Source: Spirochaetales bacterium
GTDB lineage: Bacteria; Spirochaetota; Spirochaetia; Treponematales; UBA12059
Direction: 5' to 3'
DNA: 64,000 nucleotides
NCBI GenBank assembly: GCA_016928955.1
Contig: JAFGJV010000048.1
Location: 38,094 to 102,093, forward strand
The notes below the pieces were generated by a model. The model was not told the origin of the DNA, searched no databases, and worked only from the letters and a program-made list of their open reading frames with translations. Within the stretch, counting starts at the first letter, position 1; the number at the start of each line of letters is the position of its first letter. This document shows positions 28,788 through 38,890 of the stretch, one piece after another. The position numbers were made by a program, and so were the translations under genes.

Positions 28788-29333
28788 TCACTGGCCTGCC
28801 AAGTCCAGGGTGGCGGGAAACGACAGACCCCCGGAAACAGCCGCCCTGGACCGGAACCATTCAAAGCGCTCGGCCAGGGCGGCCAGAAAGGGACAGGCGC
28901 CGGGCCCTGCTGGCCACCGGACATAGAGGTAGTATCCGGCCGGGGCGCGAAGCACGAACGATGCTCCGTCGCCGGGCGAGTACGCCGTCCAGCCCGCGCC
29001 CAGGCCAGGGCACGGCACCCGCAAGAAACCATCGGGGAGCATCACGGGATCGGGGCCGTACCACACCTCGGCCAGGGCATCCGCGCCGGGCACGGCATAG
29101 GTGGCGCCCAGGCCCGGCAGCGAGTTGCGCTCCAGAAAGGGCAGGCCCTTCACGGCCTCGGCGCCGCTCATCAGCACGGCCGTGCCCGGAGGGGCTTGTA
29201 TCGTCAGGCTATCCGCGGTCGGCTGAGGGCCGGAGCCTACCCCGCCCGCGTCTGTCGACACATCGTCGTCGAGGGCGCGGCAGGACACCAGCATGGCGAG
29301 CGTCGCCAAAACCGCGGATACCCTGGGCTTCAT
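28788..29333 (-). CDS. Hypothetical lipoprotein
   Basis: MKPRVSAVLATLAMLVSCRALDDD lipobox; ATGA overlap with glmS stop. Confidence 0.75.
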   Translation of the reverse strand: MKPRVSAVLATLAMLVSCRALDDDVSTDAGGVGSGPQPTADSLTIQAPPGTAVLMSGAEAVKGLPFLERNSLPGLGATYAVPGADALAEVWYGPDPVMLPDGFLRVPCPGLGAGWTAYSPGDGASFVLRAPAGYYLYVRWPAGPGACPFLAALAERFEWFRSRAAVSGGLSFPATLDLAGQ

Positions 29334-31168
29334 TCCACCGTCACGCTTTTTGCAAGGTTCCGCGGCTGGTCCACGTCTCGCGCAAGCTCAAGCGCTATGA
29401 AATAGGCCAGAAGCTGGAGCGGCACAACCATCAGGAAGGGCTGGAAACGGGAATCTACCGCGGGTATGGGTATGTACTCGTCGGCTATGGCCATCACCTC
29501 GGCGTCGCCCTGTTCCGCCACCGCTATGACGGGGCCGCCCCTGGCCTTGATCTCCTTCATGTTGCTGATGGTCTTTTCCCGCAGGTGGTCGTTGGGCACC
29601 AGGAACACGCTGGGCGTGTCGGGGCTGACCAGGGCTATGGGCCCGTGCTTGATCTCGCCGGCGGCGTAGCCCTCTGCGTGCACGTAGGAAATTTCCTTGA
29701 GCTTGAGGGCGCCTTCCAGGGCTATGGGATACAGCAGCCCCCGGCCAAGGAAGAGGAAATCCTGGGCCTTGGAGTAGCGCTTGGCTATGGCCTGCACGTG
29801 GTCGCGCTGGCCCAGGGTATCCCTGACCAGGCCGGGCACGGCCTTCAGCTGTTCAAGATAGCGCGTCCCCTCGTGGTGGGGCATGTCGTGCATGCGGGCA
29901 AAGCTCAACGCAAGGAGGTAGAAGGCCGCCAGCTGGCTGGTGAAGGCCTTGGTGGACGCCACCGCTATCTCGGGACCCGAGTGTACGTACACCCCGCCGT
30001 CGCTCTCCCTCGGAATGGTCGACCCCACAACGTTGCATATACCCAGCACCGTGCCGCCCCTGCGCTGGATTTCGCGCATGGCGTAGAGCGTGTCGGCCGT
30101 CTCGCCGGACTGCGACACGGCAAAGTACAGGCTGGACGGCTCGACCACGGGATTCCGGTAGCGGAGTTCGCTGGCCAGCTCGGCCGCGGCTGGTATCCTG
30201 GCCACCGTCTCGAACAGGTGGCAGCCCACAAGGCCGGCGTGCCAGCTTGTGCCCGCCGCTATGACCCGTATGCGCTCAACGGCGTGGAGCTCCTTCTTGC
30301 TCAGGTTGAGGCCTCCGAGCTTGGCGCAGCCGTACTCGCCGTCCAGTCGGCCGGACAGGGCCCTGGCTATGGACTCGGGTTGCTCGAATATCTCCTTCTC
30401 CATGTAGCAGGAGAAGCCTTCCTTCTCTATGGCGTCCAGCTCCCAGGCCACGTGGTCTATCCGTGGATCAATGGGCCGGTCCTCCGCGTCGCTCACGCGG
30501 AATTCGTGCGGAAGCATGCTGACCACTTCGCCGTCGTTCAGGTAGACCACGCGTTTTGTATGGGCAAGCATGGCCGTCACGTCGCTGGCCAGAAGCATCT
30601 CGCCGTCGCCCACGCCCAGGACCAGGGGGCTGCCGTTGCGCGCGCCCACGATGCGGCCCGGTTCGTCCGCGTGCACGCAGGCTATGCCGTAGGTGCCCTT
30701 GAGGTGGCCGAGCGACGCCTTGAGGGCTGCTTCCAGGTCGCCCTCGTAGTTGTAGGCTATCAGGTGGGCTATCGCCTCGCTGTCCGTCTCGCTCCGGAAA
30801 ACCGCGCCTTCCTTCTCCAGCATCTCCTTGAGCGACAGGTAGTTCTCTATAATGCCATTGTGGACCACCGCCAGTTTGCCCGAGTTGTCCGTGTGGGGAT
30901 GCGCGTTGACGTCCGACACGCCGCCGTGGGTGGCCCAGCGCGTGTGGCCTATCCCGCAGTGGCCGGGAAGGTCCTTGGGCACTTCCTGCCTGAGGGCGGC
31001 TATCTTGCCTTTTTTCTTGATGACGACCAGGGGAGCTCCGGTCTGGGGCTCGTCCGCCTGCACGGCTATGCCGGCCGAGTCGTAGCCTCTGTACTCCAGA
31101 CGCTTGAGGCCTTCCACCAGGATACGGGAAGCCTGCCTTGGGCCTGTGTAGCCCACGATTCCGCACAT
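29330..31168 (-). CDS. glmS: Glutamine--fructose-6-phosphate aminotransferase (isomerizing)
   Basis: MCGIVGYTG N-terminal Cys; GHTRWATHG; two SIS domains; C-terminal DQPRNLAKSVTVE. Confidence 0.98.
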   Translation of the reverse strand: MCGIVGYTGPRQASRILVEGLKRLEYRGYDSAGIAVQADEPQTGAPLVVIKKKGKIAALRQEVPKDLPGHCGIGHTRWATHGGVSDVNAHPHTDNSGKLAVVHNGIIENYLSLKEMLEKEGAVFRSETDSEAIAHLIAYNYEGDLEAALKASLGHLKGTYGIACVHADEPGRIVGARNGSPLVLGVGDGEMLLASDVTAMLAHTKRVVYLNDGEVVSMLPHEFRVSDAEDRPIDPRIDHVAWELDAIEKEGFSCYMEKEIFEQPESIARALSGRLDGEYGCAKLGGLNLSKKELHAVERIRVIAAGTSWHAGLVGCHLFETVARIPAAAELASELRYRNPVVEPSSLYFAVSQSGETADTLYAMREIQRRGGTVLGICNVVGSTIPRESDGGVYVHSGPEIAVASTKAFTSQLAAFYLLALSFARMHDMPHHEGTRYLEQLKAVPGLVRDTLGQRDHVQAIAKRYSKAQDFLFLGRGLLYPIALEGALKLKEISYVHAEGYAAGEIKHGPIALVSPDTPSVFLVPNDHLREKTISNMKEIKARGGPVIAVAEQGDAEVMAIADEYIPIPAVDSRFQPFLMVVPLQLLAYFIALELARDVDQPRNLAKSVTVE

Positions 31169-31399
31169 AGAACTGTCCTTTCCTGCCGCGTTCCAGCCGC
31201 GCCGGTAGCGCCTCAGGACCGATTCCCAAAGGCATCCGGCGCCGGAAGACGGCGTCGTCGCGGGGCCGCATCTGTGGCGGCCGCGCGCTGACAAGAAAGG
31301 TAGCCCGCAAAGCAGGCACCGTCAAGGCAAGCCACGGCTACCCCGGCTTTAATACGGCCCGCCTTGCCCTCCGTGGCGCGCGCGGTCCATACTTGGCAC

Positions 31400-32143
31400 A
31401 TGGATCGTAGCGCCTTTGTCCGCTTTCACCTTGAGCGCGTAGACAGCACCATGGACGAGGCCCGCAGGCTTTCCGGAGGCGTGCCGTTCGGCTCCGTGCG
31501 CGCGGATGCACAGCACAAGGGCAGGGGCCGCCTTCCCGGACGCGTGTGGCTGGGCGAAGCCGGGCTGGACCTGGCCTTCACCGCGTGGCTGCCCGCGGAC
31601 AGTTTTGGCTCTGCCCCGCCGCCCCTCCTAGCCGGCCTGGCCGTGCTCGACGCCCTTGTGGCATGGGCCGGCGATGCTGGCTGCGCTTTCCCCGCCGGAC
31701 CGTGGATCAAGTGGCCGAACGATATACTCGGAGGGCGCGGCAAGCTGGCCGGCATACTCTGCGAAGCGTCCGGCGGCGTCCTGTATGTCGGCATCGGAGT
31801 GAACCTGGCCGGCCGCCCGGACGCTCGCGGCTTCCGGACGCCCGCGTCGTCGGTACGGAATGAGACGGGCCGGGATCCCGGTCCTGAATGCCTGGAAACA
31901 GCCATCCTGGGCCGGCTTGCGTACCTGGTGGAAAACCGAAGTGACTGGCTCGGCCGCGTCAACGGCGCCCTGGCCTACCGCGGGCAGAGCGTGTCCTTCA
32001 TGCCCGGCCTGGGAAACGGCGCGCCGGTCGCCGGAACCCTGAGCGGCGTGGACGAACGCGGCCATATCGTCATAGCCACGGACAGGGGGCCAGAGGCCCA
32101 CGCGTCAGGGGAGCTGGACACGGCCCGCCCCATCTGTCATTGA
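31400..32143 (+). CDS. birA: Biotin--[acetyl-CoA-carboxylase] ligase
   Basis: VDSTMDEARRL; ADAQHKGRGRLPGRVW; IKWPNDILGGRGKLAGILCE; VGIGVNL. Confidence 0.93.
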   Translation: MDRSAFVRFHLERVDSTMDEARRLSGGVPFGSVRADAQHKGRGRLPGRVWLGEAGLDLAFTAWLPADSFGSAPPPLLAGLAVLDALVAWAGDAGCAFPAGPWIKWPNDILGGRGKLAGILCEASGGVLYVGIGVNLAGRPDARGFRTPASSVRNETGRDPGPECLETAILGRLAYLVENRSDWLGRVNGALAYRGQSVSFMPGLGNGAPVAGTLSGVDERGHIVIATDRGPEAHASGELDTARPICH

Positions 32144-32177
32144 CGGCGGCCCCCGGTCATAGTAAGGTAAACTGGAT

Positions 32178-33740
32178 ATGGCCAGGAACGACGCACCAAC
32201 GGCGCGCGGCGAAGAAAGCCCAGGCGGCTTTTTCCAGCGCATCCTCGGCATGTTCGGCATGGGTGACCCTGATGCCGACAAAAAGCGCCTCATCAAGCAG
32301 CTGGGCAAGGACCTGGCCCATTCGCGCTACCGCTTCTACCGGCCCAAAACCGGCGAGGTGCTGACCGGCCTGGCCCGGTTTTTTTACGAGACCTACAAAA
32401 CCGTGGCCCCTGCCCAGGTGCTCCTGACCAACGCGGCGCAGAGCGGTGTTCTCAAGTCCTTTGTCATAGAGAGTTTCCTCACCAAGGACCAGCGCGCCCT
32501 TGCCGAGCGCCTGACGGACGCGTACCTGAACACCAAGGCCGCCACCATGTCGGTCAAGGACCTCCAGGAGCTGGTCAAGCAGGACATGATCTCGTTCTTC
32601 TCCGTCTTCGACGCGGAGAAAACCAGCCAGATAGACGGCGCCTACTCCACGCTCCTGTCCTTCATCAACTTCATCAACTTTGACTACTTCTTCCTGCTCA
32701 AGAAATTCGACTCAAACATAACCGAGCGCAGCTTTACCTACGTGCCCAAATTCGACGCCATAGCGGGCGACTACGTGGCCGACGACATCCACGACTTCCT
32801 GGAGGTGTTCCTGCCCCTCAATCTGGAGGCTGACTGGAAACGCATCTTCACGGCCCTCAAGGAATACCGCAACATGGACGTTATCCAGGTTGACGCCTGG
32901 CTAAAGCTCATACCCGCCCTCAAAGACGTCAGGGCCAACGGCGTGCTCGAGCAGATCGTCCGCCACGTCAAGAAAGACCCCATGGCCACCGTTTCGCCCC
33001 GGGCCACTGGCGAGCGCATCGTCGAGCCCTTCATCGACAAGCTCAAGAACCAGACCACCATCCTGCTCCAGAAAATAGTGCAGGAGCGTCGCTCCAACAA
33101 AATAGAGGAGCTTTCAAAGGCCGTGTTCGGCACGTCCGTGGTGGTCAGGCTCAAGAACTACACGGACAAGGCCAACGTGGTGTTCGCCAAGAAGATGCTC
33201 GGGGGCTACACCCAGACCGCGAGCCTGAACTACCTCAAGGCATACCTGATCGACTACTTCAAGAAGGACGTGCGCGAGCTGGTGGACATACTGCTCATCC
33301 GCGGGCAATGGTCTGCCAACGTCCAGTCCCAGCAGCTGTCGGACGGGTACCACGCCCTTTTGGACGTGTCCGACGCCATCATCCAGTTCGACGACTCCCT
33401 GGCTGACGACGGCGACCAGGGCATGCGCCTGCGGAACGCCCTCATGAAGAGCGACAGGGACAAGGACCAGCTCAAATACGTGCGCCAGATCCTCAAGGAC
33501 ATCAACGACAAGGCCCTGGCCCTGGTCAACAAGTCGGCCCTGAACATGATAGCCGTGGGTCGCCACATCAAGGGCCTCTTGGACGACCTGTCCAAGCCGC
33601 ACCACGAGATACTGCTCAATTGGAAAGAAGTGGAAAACGCGTCGGCCGCCCCGATGAAGAGCGCCCTGGCAGACAACTACCGCAAGATCTATTACATGGT
33701 ACAGCTCTTGCAGTATTATGTGAAAGCCGACAAGGAATAA
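32178..33740 (+). CDS. DUF5312-like protein (spirochaete-associated, unknown function)
   Basis: Long alpha-helical protein; GFFQRILGMFGMGDPDADKKRLIKQLGKDLAHSRYRFYRPKTGEVL resembles DUF5312 proteins of Treponema. Confidence 0.75.
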   Translation: MARNDAPTARGEESPGGFFQRILGMFGMGDPDADKKRLIKQLGKDLAHSRYRFYRPKTGEVLTGLARFFYETYKTVAPAQVLLTNAAQSGVLKSFVIESFLTKDQRALAERLTDAYLNTKAATMSVKDLQELVKQDMISFFSVFDAEKTSQIDGAYSTLLSFINFINFDYFFLLKKFDSNITERSFTYVPKFDAIAGDYVADDIHDFLEVFLPLNLEADWKRIFTALKEYRNMDVIQVDAWLKLIPALKDVRANGVLEQIVRHVKKDPMATVSPRATGERIVEPFIDKLKNQTTILLQKIVQERRSNKIEELSKAVFGTSVVVRLKNYTDKANVVFAKKMLGGYTQTASLNYLKAYLIDYFKKDVRELVDILLIRGQWSANVQSQQLSDGYHALLDVSDAIIQFDDSLADDGDQGMRLRNALMKSDRDKDQLKYVRQILKDINDKALALVNKSALNMIAVGRHIKGLLDDLSKPHHEILLNWKEVENASAAPMKSALADNYRKIYYMVQLLQYYVKADKE

Positions 33741-33844
33741 ACCGCGCGCGCCACGTGCGGCCCGCGAGTTTGGCCACGCCGGGTGCCACGGGCTCCGGCG
33801 CGTACGACGTCCCCGGCACAACGATTCAACAGGAAGTCAACCGC

Positions 33845-35563
33845 ATGAAATTGGTGCTTGCAGCTTTCAAGCCTCACGCCCTTGCCGTGTTCGCGGTCAT
33901 TGGGCTGGTCCTGGCCAGGGCCATGAGCGAACTGGCCCTGCCCCGCGTGCTCGGCCTGATCGTGGACAAGGGCATAGCCCTGGGTGACACAGCATACATC
34001 CTGCGCATGGGTGCCATCATGCTGGGGGTAAACCTGGTGGGCATGGTCTGCGCCTTCGGGTCTGCCTACCTGAGCGCCAGGGTGGCCACCGACGTGGGCT
34101 CCAGCATACGCCGGAACCTGTTCCGGCGCGTCACGTCGTTCAGCCCCTCTGACATGGACGCCTTCGGAGCGTCCAGCCTGATCACCCGGGTGACCAACGA
34201 CGTTGGGCAGGTGCAGAACCTGTCCATGATGTCGCTCAGGCTCATGGTCATGGCGCCCCTCATGATGGTCGGCGGCATAGTCATGGCGCTGAGCCAGGAC
34301 CTCAGGCTGTCGTCCGTCCTCATCGTTGCCCTGCCCCTCCTGGCCGTTATGGTGGCCGTCTTCGGGCGCGTCAGCATGCCATTGTTCAGCTCCATGCAGG
34401 AACGCACGGACGGCCTGGCCCGCGTGGTGCGCGAGAACCTGTCCGGGCTCAGGGTGATACGCGCCTTCAACCGTCGACAGCGGGAGGAAACCCGCTTTGC
34501 CAAGGCCAACGCCGACCTTGCCGAGCTGGGCATACGGGCCGGGCGACTCATGGGCCTGCTTATGCCTCTCATGTCGCTCCTGCTCAACGTGGCCGTGGTA
34601 GCCGTGCTGTGGATGGGCGCCATACGGGTAAACGCTGGCACCGTCCAGGTTGGCTCGCTCCTGGCCTTCACGCAGTACCTCAGCCAGATTCTTTTTTCCC
34701 TCCTCATGATATCCATGCTGTTCGTCATGATACCCAGGGCCGCAGTATCCGTTCGCCGCATCAACGAGGTGATGGAACGCCAGCCCGGGATCAGGGACGA
34801 CGAAAGCGCCTGCGCCCTGCCCGCGGGCCGCGACATCGTGTTCTCCGGCGTAAGCATGCGCTACCACGGCGCCGAGGAGCCAGCCCTTCTGGACGTGAGC
34901 TTTTCCTGCGAACCGGGGGAATTCGTGGCCATCATTGGAAGCACCGGCGCCGGGAAATCCACCGTGCTGTCCCTCATCATGAGGTTCCACGAGGCGGAAA
35001 CAGGGTCCATAAGCCTCGGCGGCGTGGATATCCGGAAACTGCCCCAGTCAGGACTCCGTTCGCTGATCGGCTACGTGCCGCAGAAAACCTTCCTGTTCTC
35101 CGGCACGGTGGCGTCAAACGTTGGCTACGGAGGCCGGCAGGACCAGGTGGCAGATGCGCTGGACGTGGCCCAGGCCAGGGAGTTCGTGGACCAGCTGGAC
35201 GGAGCTACAGAAGCAGTCGTCGAGCGCGGTGGAACCAATCTTTCCGGCGGCCAGCGCCAGCGCCTGGCCATTGCGCGGGCCCTCGCCCGGCGTCCGGACA
35301 TATACCTTTTGGACGACTCGTTCTCCGCGCTGGACGCGCGCACGGAGAGCAGGCTGCGAGCAGCCTTCAAAGCCAGGGCCGCGGGCAGCGTGGTGATCAT
35401 GGCAACGCAGAGGGTACGAAGCGCCATGCACGCGGACAAGGTGATCGTGCTGGACGAAGGACGTGTCGTGGGCATCGGCACCCACGAGGAACTCACGGCG
35501 TCCAATCCTGTGTACCGTGAGCTGGCTGGAACCCAGAACGAGGAGGCCCGCCATGGCGCGTGA
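33845..35563 (+). CDS. ABC exporter half-transporter, degenerate-site subunit
   Basis: TM domain plus NBD: GSTGAGKST, NLSGGQRQR, Walker B IYLLDDSFSALD (Asp for Glu), H-loop ATQRV (Gln for His). Confidence 0.93.
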   Translation: MKLVLAAFKPHALAVFAVIGLVLARAMSELALPRVLGLIVDKGIALGDTAYILRMGAIMLGVNLVGMVCAFGSAYLSARVATDVGSSIRRNLFRRVTSFSPSDMDAFGASSLITRVTNDVGQVQNLSMMSLRLMVMAPLMMVGGIVMALSQDLRLSSVLIVALPLLAVMVAVFGRVSMPLFSSMQERTDGLARVVRENLSGLRVIRAFNRRQREETRFAKANADLAELGIRAGRLMGLLMPLMSLLLNVAVVAVLWMGAIRVNAGTVQVGSLLAFTQYLSQILFSLLMISMLFVMIPRAAVSVRRINEVMERQPGIRDDESACALPAGRDIVFSGVSMRYHGAEEPALLDVSFSCEPGEFVAIIGSTGAGKSTVLSLIMRFHEAETGSISLGGVDIRKLPQSGLRSLIGYVPQKTFLFSGTVASNVGYGGRQDQVADALDVAQAREFVDQLDGATEAVVERGGTNLSGGQRQRLAIARALARRPDIYLLDDSFSALDARTESRLRAAFKARAAGSVVIMATQRVRSAMHADKVIVLDEGRVVGIGTHEELTASNPVYRELAGTQNEEARHGA

Positions 35564-37445
35564 ACACGTCGGTCCGCAGGACCGCCAGCGGAACGCCCCT
35601 GAGGCGGCCGGGAGACACGGGGCCTTTGGCGGCAGGCGGGGCATGGGAGCCGGGCCCGGAGCGGCTCTGGCGGCCCCCGTGGAAAAAGCCAAAGACGCCC
35701 GCGGCACCCTACGCCGCCTGGCCCATTTTCTCAAGCCCCGGGCGGGAACCTTCCTTGCCCTGATACCCCTGAGCGCCATGGCGTCCGTATTCGGCATAGC
35801 CGCGCCGCGCGTGATGGCCCTGGCCGTGGACGAGCTGTTCCGCGCCGCCACCGGAGGAGCCGGTCAGGCAGGCGTGAACCTGAGCCTGGTAGCGCTGGTA
35901 CTGGCCTCCCTGGCGGGCTTGTACCTGCTTGGCGCCCTGTTCCAGTACCTGGTCGCCTTTATCATGGCCGGCCTGTCCCAGGCCACCACCCGCGACCTCC
36001 GCAACCGCGTGATGGCCAAGCTCCACAAACTGCCCATAGGCTGGTTCGACAGACACAGCCGAGGGGATGTCCTTTCCAGGGTGACCAACGATCTGGACAC
36101 CGTGGCCAGCACGCTCCAGCAAGGCCTTGCCGAGCTTCTGGGCGCTTCGGTGTCCATGATAGGCGTGCTGGTCATGATGCTGATCATGAGCCCGGCCATG
36201 ACGGCTATCACCGTGCTGGTGCTGCCCCTGAGCATCCTGGTGACGCGGGCCATAACCACCCGCTCCCGCCCGCATTTCATGCGCCAGCAGAAGCACCTGG
36301 GCGAGATCAACGGCCACGCCGAGGAAATGATATCCGGCCACAGCGTGATCAAGGCCTACGGCGGGGAAGCCGGATCAATCGAGCGCTTTGAGGAGCTGGA
36401 CAACCAGCTCAGGGACGCAGGGCTCAAGGCCAACTTCATTTCCGGCCTCATCATGCCGCTCATGCACGTGGTGAACAACATAGGCTACATCATGGTGGCG
36501 GTGGCAGGCGGCGCCATGGCAAGCACGGGCGCCCTGAGCATAGGCGGCATCCAGGCGTTCATACAGTACGCCAAGCAGTTCGGCCAGCCCATCGTGCAGA
36601 TATCCCAGATCATCAACATAATCCAGTCCACCCTGGCCGCCGCCGAGCGCGTGTTCGAGATCCTGGACGAACCCGAGGAAAGGCCCGACCCCGAACGTCC
36701 GGCCTTCCCTGAGCAGCTGCGCGGGGAAGTGCGCATACGGGACCTCTGCTTCTCGTACGATCCCGGGCAGAACCTCATGAAGCACCTGAACGTGCTGGTG
36801 CAGCCTGGCCGCTCGGCCGCCATCGTAGGACCCACGGGCGCCGGCAAGACCACCCTGGTAAACCTGCTCATGCGCTTTTACGAGCTGGACGGCGGGTCCA
36901 TCCTGGTAGACGACGTGGACATAGCGGACATGGGACGCGAACGCCTGCGCTCCGTGTTCGGCATGGTCCTGCAGGATACCTGGCTGTTCCGCGGCAGCAT
37001 CCGCGACAACATAGCCTACGGCAAGGACGGGGCAACCGACAACGAGGTCATACAGGCGGCCACGGCCGCCCAGGCCGACCATTTCATACGCACCCTGCCG
37101 GAAGGCTACGACACCCTCTTAAACGAGGAAGGCTCCAACCTGTCCGAGGGCCAGCGCCAGCTCGTGACCATAGCGCGCGCCTTCCTGGCCGATCCCGCCA
37201 TACTCATCCTGGACGAGGCTACCAGCAGCGTGGACACGCGCACTGAGGTGCACATACAGAAAGCCATGCGGGAAATCCTCAAGGGGCGGACCAGCTTCAT
37301 CATAGCCCACAGGCTGTCCACCATACGCGACGCCGACGTCATCCTGGTCATGGACAAAGGCGCCATCGTGGAGACCGGCACCCACGAGGAGCTCCTGGAG
37401 GCAGGCGGCTTCTACGACAGCCTGTACCGCAGCCAGTTTGCCTGA
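35553..37445 (+). CDS. ABC exporter half-transporter, partner subunit
   Basis: GPTGAGKTT, signature NLSEGQRQL, ILILDEATSSVD, IIAHRLSTI; 11-bp overlap with preceding gene. Confidence 0.94.
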   Translation: MAREHVGPQDRQRNAPEAAGRHGAFGGRRGMGAGPGAALAAPVEKAKDARGTLRRLAHFLKPRAGTFLALIPLSAMASVFGIAAPRVMALAVDELFRAATGGAGQAGVNLSLVALVLASLAGLYLLGALFQYLVAFIMAGLSQATTRDLRNRVMAKLHKLPIGWFDRHSRGDVLSRVTNDLDTVASTLQQGLAELLGASVSMIGVLVMMLIMSPAMTAITVLVLPLSILVTRAITTRSRPHFMRQQKHLGEINGHAEEMISGHSVIKAYGGEAGSIERFEELDNQLRDAGLKANFISGLIMPLMHVVNNIGYIMVAVAGGAMASTGALSIGGIQAFIQYAKQFGQPIVQISQIINIIQSTLAAAERVFEILDEPEERPDPERPAFPEQLRGEVRIRDLCFSYDPGQNLMKHLNVLVQPGRSAAIVGPTGAGKTTLVNLLMRFYELDGGSILVDDVDIADMGRERLRSVFGMVLQDTWLFRGSIRDNIAYGKDGATDNEVIQAATAAQADHFIRTLPEGYDTLLNEEGSNLSEGQRQLVTIARAFLADPAILILDEATSSVDTRTEVHIQKAMREILKGRTSFIIAHRLSTIRDADVILVMDKGAIVETGTHEELLEAGGFYDSLYRSQFA

Positions 37446-37459
37446 CGCGACGGCCGCGG

Positions 37460-38740
37460 CTACCGGGCGGCGTCCTTGTCGTCTATGAACGCCTCAACCT
37501 GCGGCCTGAGGCGTTCGCCCACCCTGCAGCGTATGATGGACGCCTGGCCGTCGTGGTCCTCGGACAGGACGGCTCCCTGGCTGTACAGCAGGGACACCAG
37601 GTCGTAGCGCTCGGGCGGCACGCGCAGGGTCAGTTCGCCGCGCTCGCCCTCTATGGCGTCGACAATGGCCGAACGGAGCTCGTCTAGGCCCTCGCCGGTA
37701 GGCACGGACGTGAACACGGCCCGCTCGTGGCGCACCGCCAGGAAATTCATGACATTGCGGTCGGGCAGCTTGTCTATCTTGTTGTAGACCACGACCGACT
37801 TGGACAGGTCCGCGCCTATGCTGGACAGCACCTCGCAGGTGGTTTTCCAGTGCTTGTCGGACTCCGGGTCGGACGCGTCCAGCACGTGGACCAGGAGGTC
37901 CGCGCCGGCCGCTTCCTCGAGCGTCGCCTTGAACGCCTCCACCAGGCCATGCGGCAGATTGCGGACAAAGCCAACCGTGTCCGTAAGAAGCACCGGCCCG
38001 TGCTTGCCCTCCAGCCGCCTGGTCGTGGGGTCCAGGGTGGCAAAGAGCTTGTCCTCCGCCAGCACCTGGGCCCTGGACAGGGCGTTGAGCAGGGACGACT
38101 TGCCGGCGTTGGTGTAGCCGACGATGGCCGCCCTCGGCAGGGTCAGCCGTTCGCGCCTCCTGCGCTGGGTGTCGCGGCTTTTACGCACGTCCTTGAGCTC
38201 TTCCTTGATGTCGCGGATGCGTTCGGATATGGCCCGCCTGTCCAGCTCTATCTTCTGCTCGCCGGAGCCCTTGGTGCCGTAGCGGCCGCCGCGCTGGCGG
38301 TGCAGGTCCTCGTACGAGTGCGTAAGGCGCGGCAGGGCGTACTGAAGGCGCGCCAGCTCAACCTGGAGGGACGCCTCGCGCGTGTGGGCCCGGCCGGCAA
38401 AGATCTTGATGATCAGTTCCGAACGGTCATACACGGACAGGCCGGACAGCTTCTCCCAGTTTCTCTGCTGGACGGGCGACAAAGGCGTGTCGAAGATGAT
38501 TGAGTCCGCGTCAGCCGCCTTGGCCGCCTGCGTAATTTCGTCGGCCTTGCCTGAACCCAAAAGCAGCGCCGCCGTCCGCTCGCGCAGGGGCACGACCATG
38601 CTGCCGACCACTTCTATGCCCTGGGTGTCGGCCAGGCTGGCCAGTTCTCGGATGAGACTGTCGGCCTCGGGCGCCTGTACGGTCTGGTCGCGCACACCGA
38701 CCAGGAAGGCCCGCTCCGGGCGGGCAGCCGTTTCATGCAT
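37460..38740 (-). CDS. hflX: GTPase HflX
   Basis: FDTPLSPVQQRNWE; RAHTREASLQVELARLQYALPRL; GYTNAGKSSLLNAL; TDTVGFVRNLPHGLVEAFKATLEE. Confidence 0.97.
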   Translation of the reverse strand: MHETAARPERAFLVGVRDQTVQAPEADSLIRELASLADTQGIEVVGSMVVPLRERTAALLLGSGKADEITQAAKAADADSIIFDTPLSPVQQRNWEKLSGLSVYDRSELIIKIFAGRAHTREASLQVELARLQYALPRLTHSYEDLHRQRGGRYGTKGSGEQKIELDRRAISERIRDIKEELKDVRKSRDTQRRRRERLTLPRAAIVGYTNAGKSSLLNALSRAQVLAEDKLFATLDPTTRRLEGKHGPVLLTDTVGFVRNLPHGLVEAFKATLEEAAGADLLVHVLDASDPESDKHWKTTCEVLSSIGADLSKSVVVYNKIDKLPDRNVMNFLAVRHERAVFTSVPTGEGLDELRSAIVDAIEGERGELTLRVPPERYDLVSLLYSQGAVLSEDHDGQASIIRCRVGERLRPQVEAFIDDKDAAR

Positions 38741-38890
38741 TTCACTCACAGTAGGGATGATACCCGCCAGGCTCCCCGTGGTCGAGGGGCCAGCTCGCTT
38801 GGAAGCGACTTGTACCCTTAAAAACCCCCTTTGATTGCCCAGGAAAGCCCGGAGGTGGTACAATGGGCCGTCCCAAAAGGAGGGATATCC

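Noticed and set aside
28691-31291. 866-aa plus-strand ORF opposite glmS
   Set aside because: Shadow ORF from high GC. It is antisense to the unambiguous glmS, has a low-complexity His/Gly/Arg-rich translation and shows no family motif.
33620-33844. N-terminal extension of the first ABC exporter ORF
   Set aside because: Overlaps the end of the DUF5312-like gene; ATG 33845 (MKLVLAAFKPHAL) begins the first TM helix.
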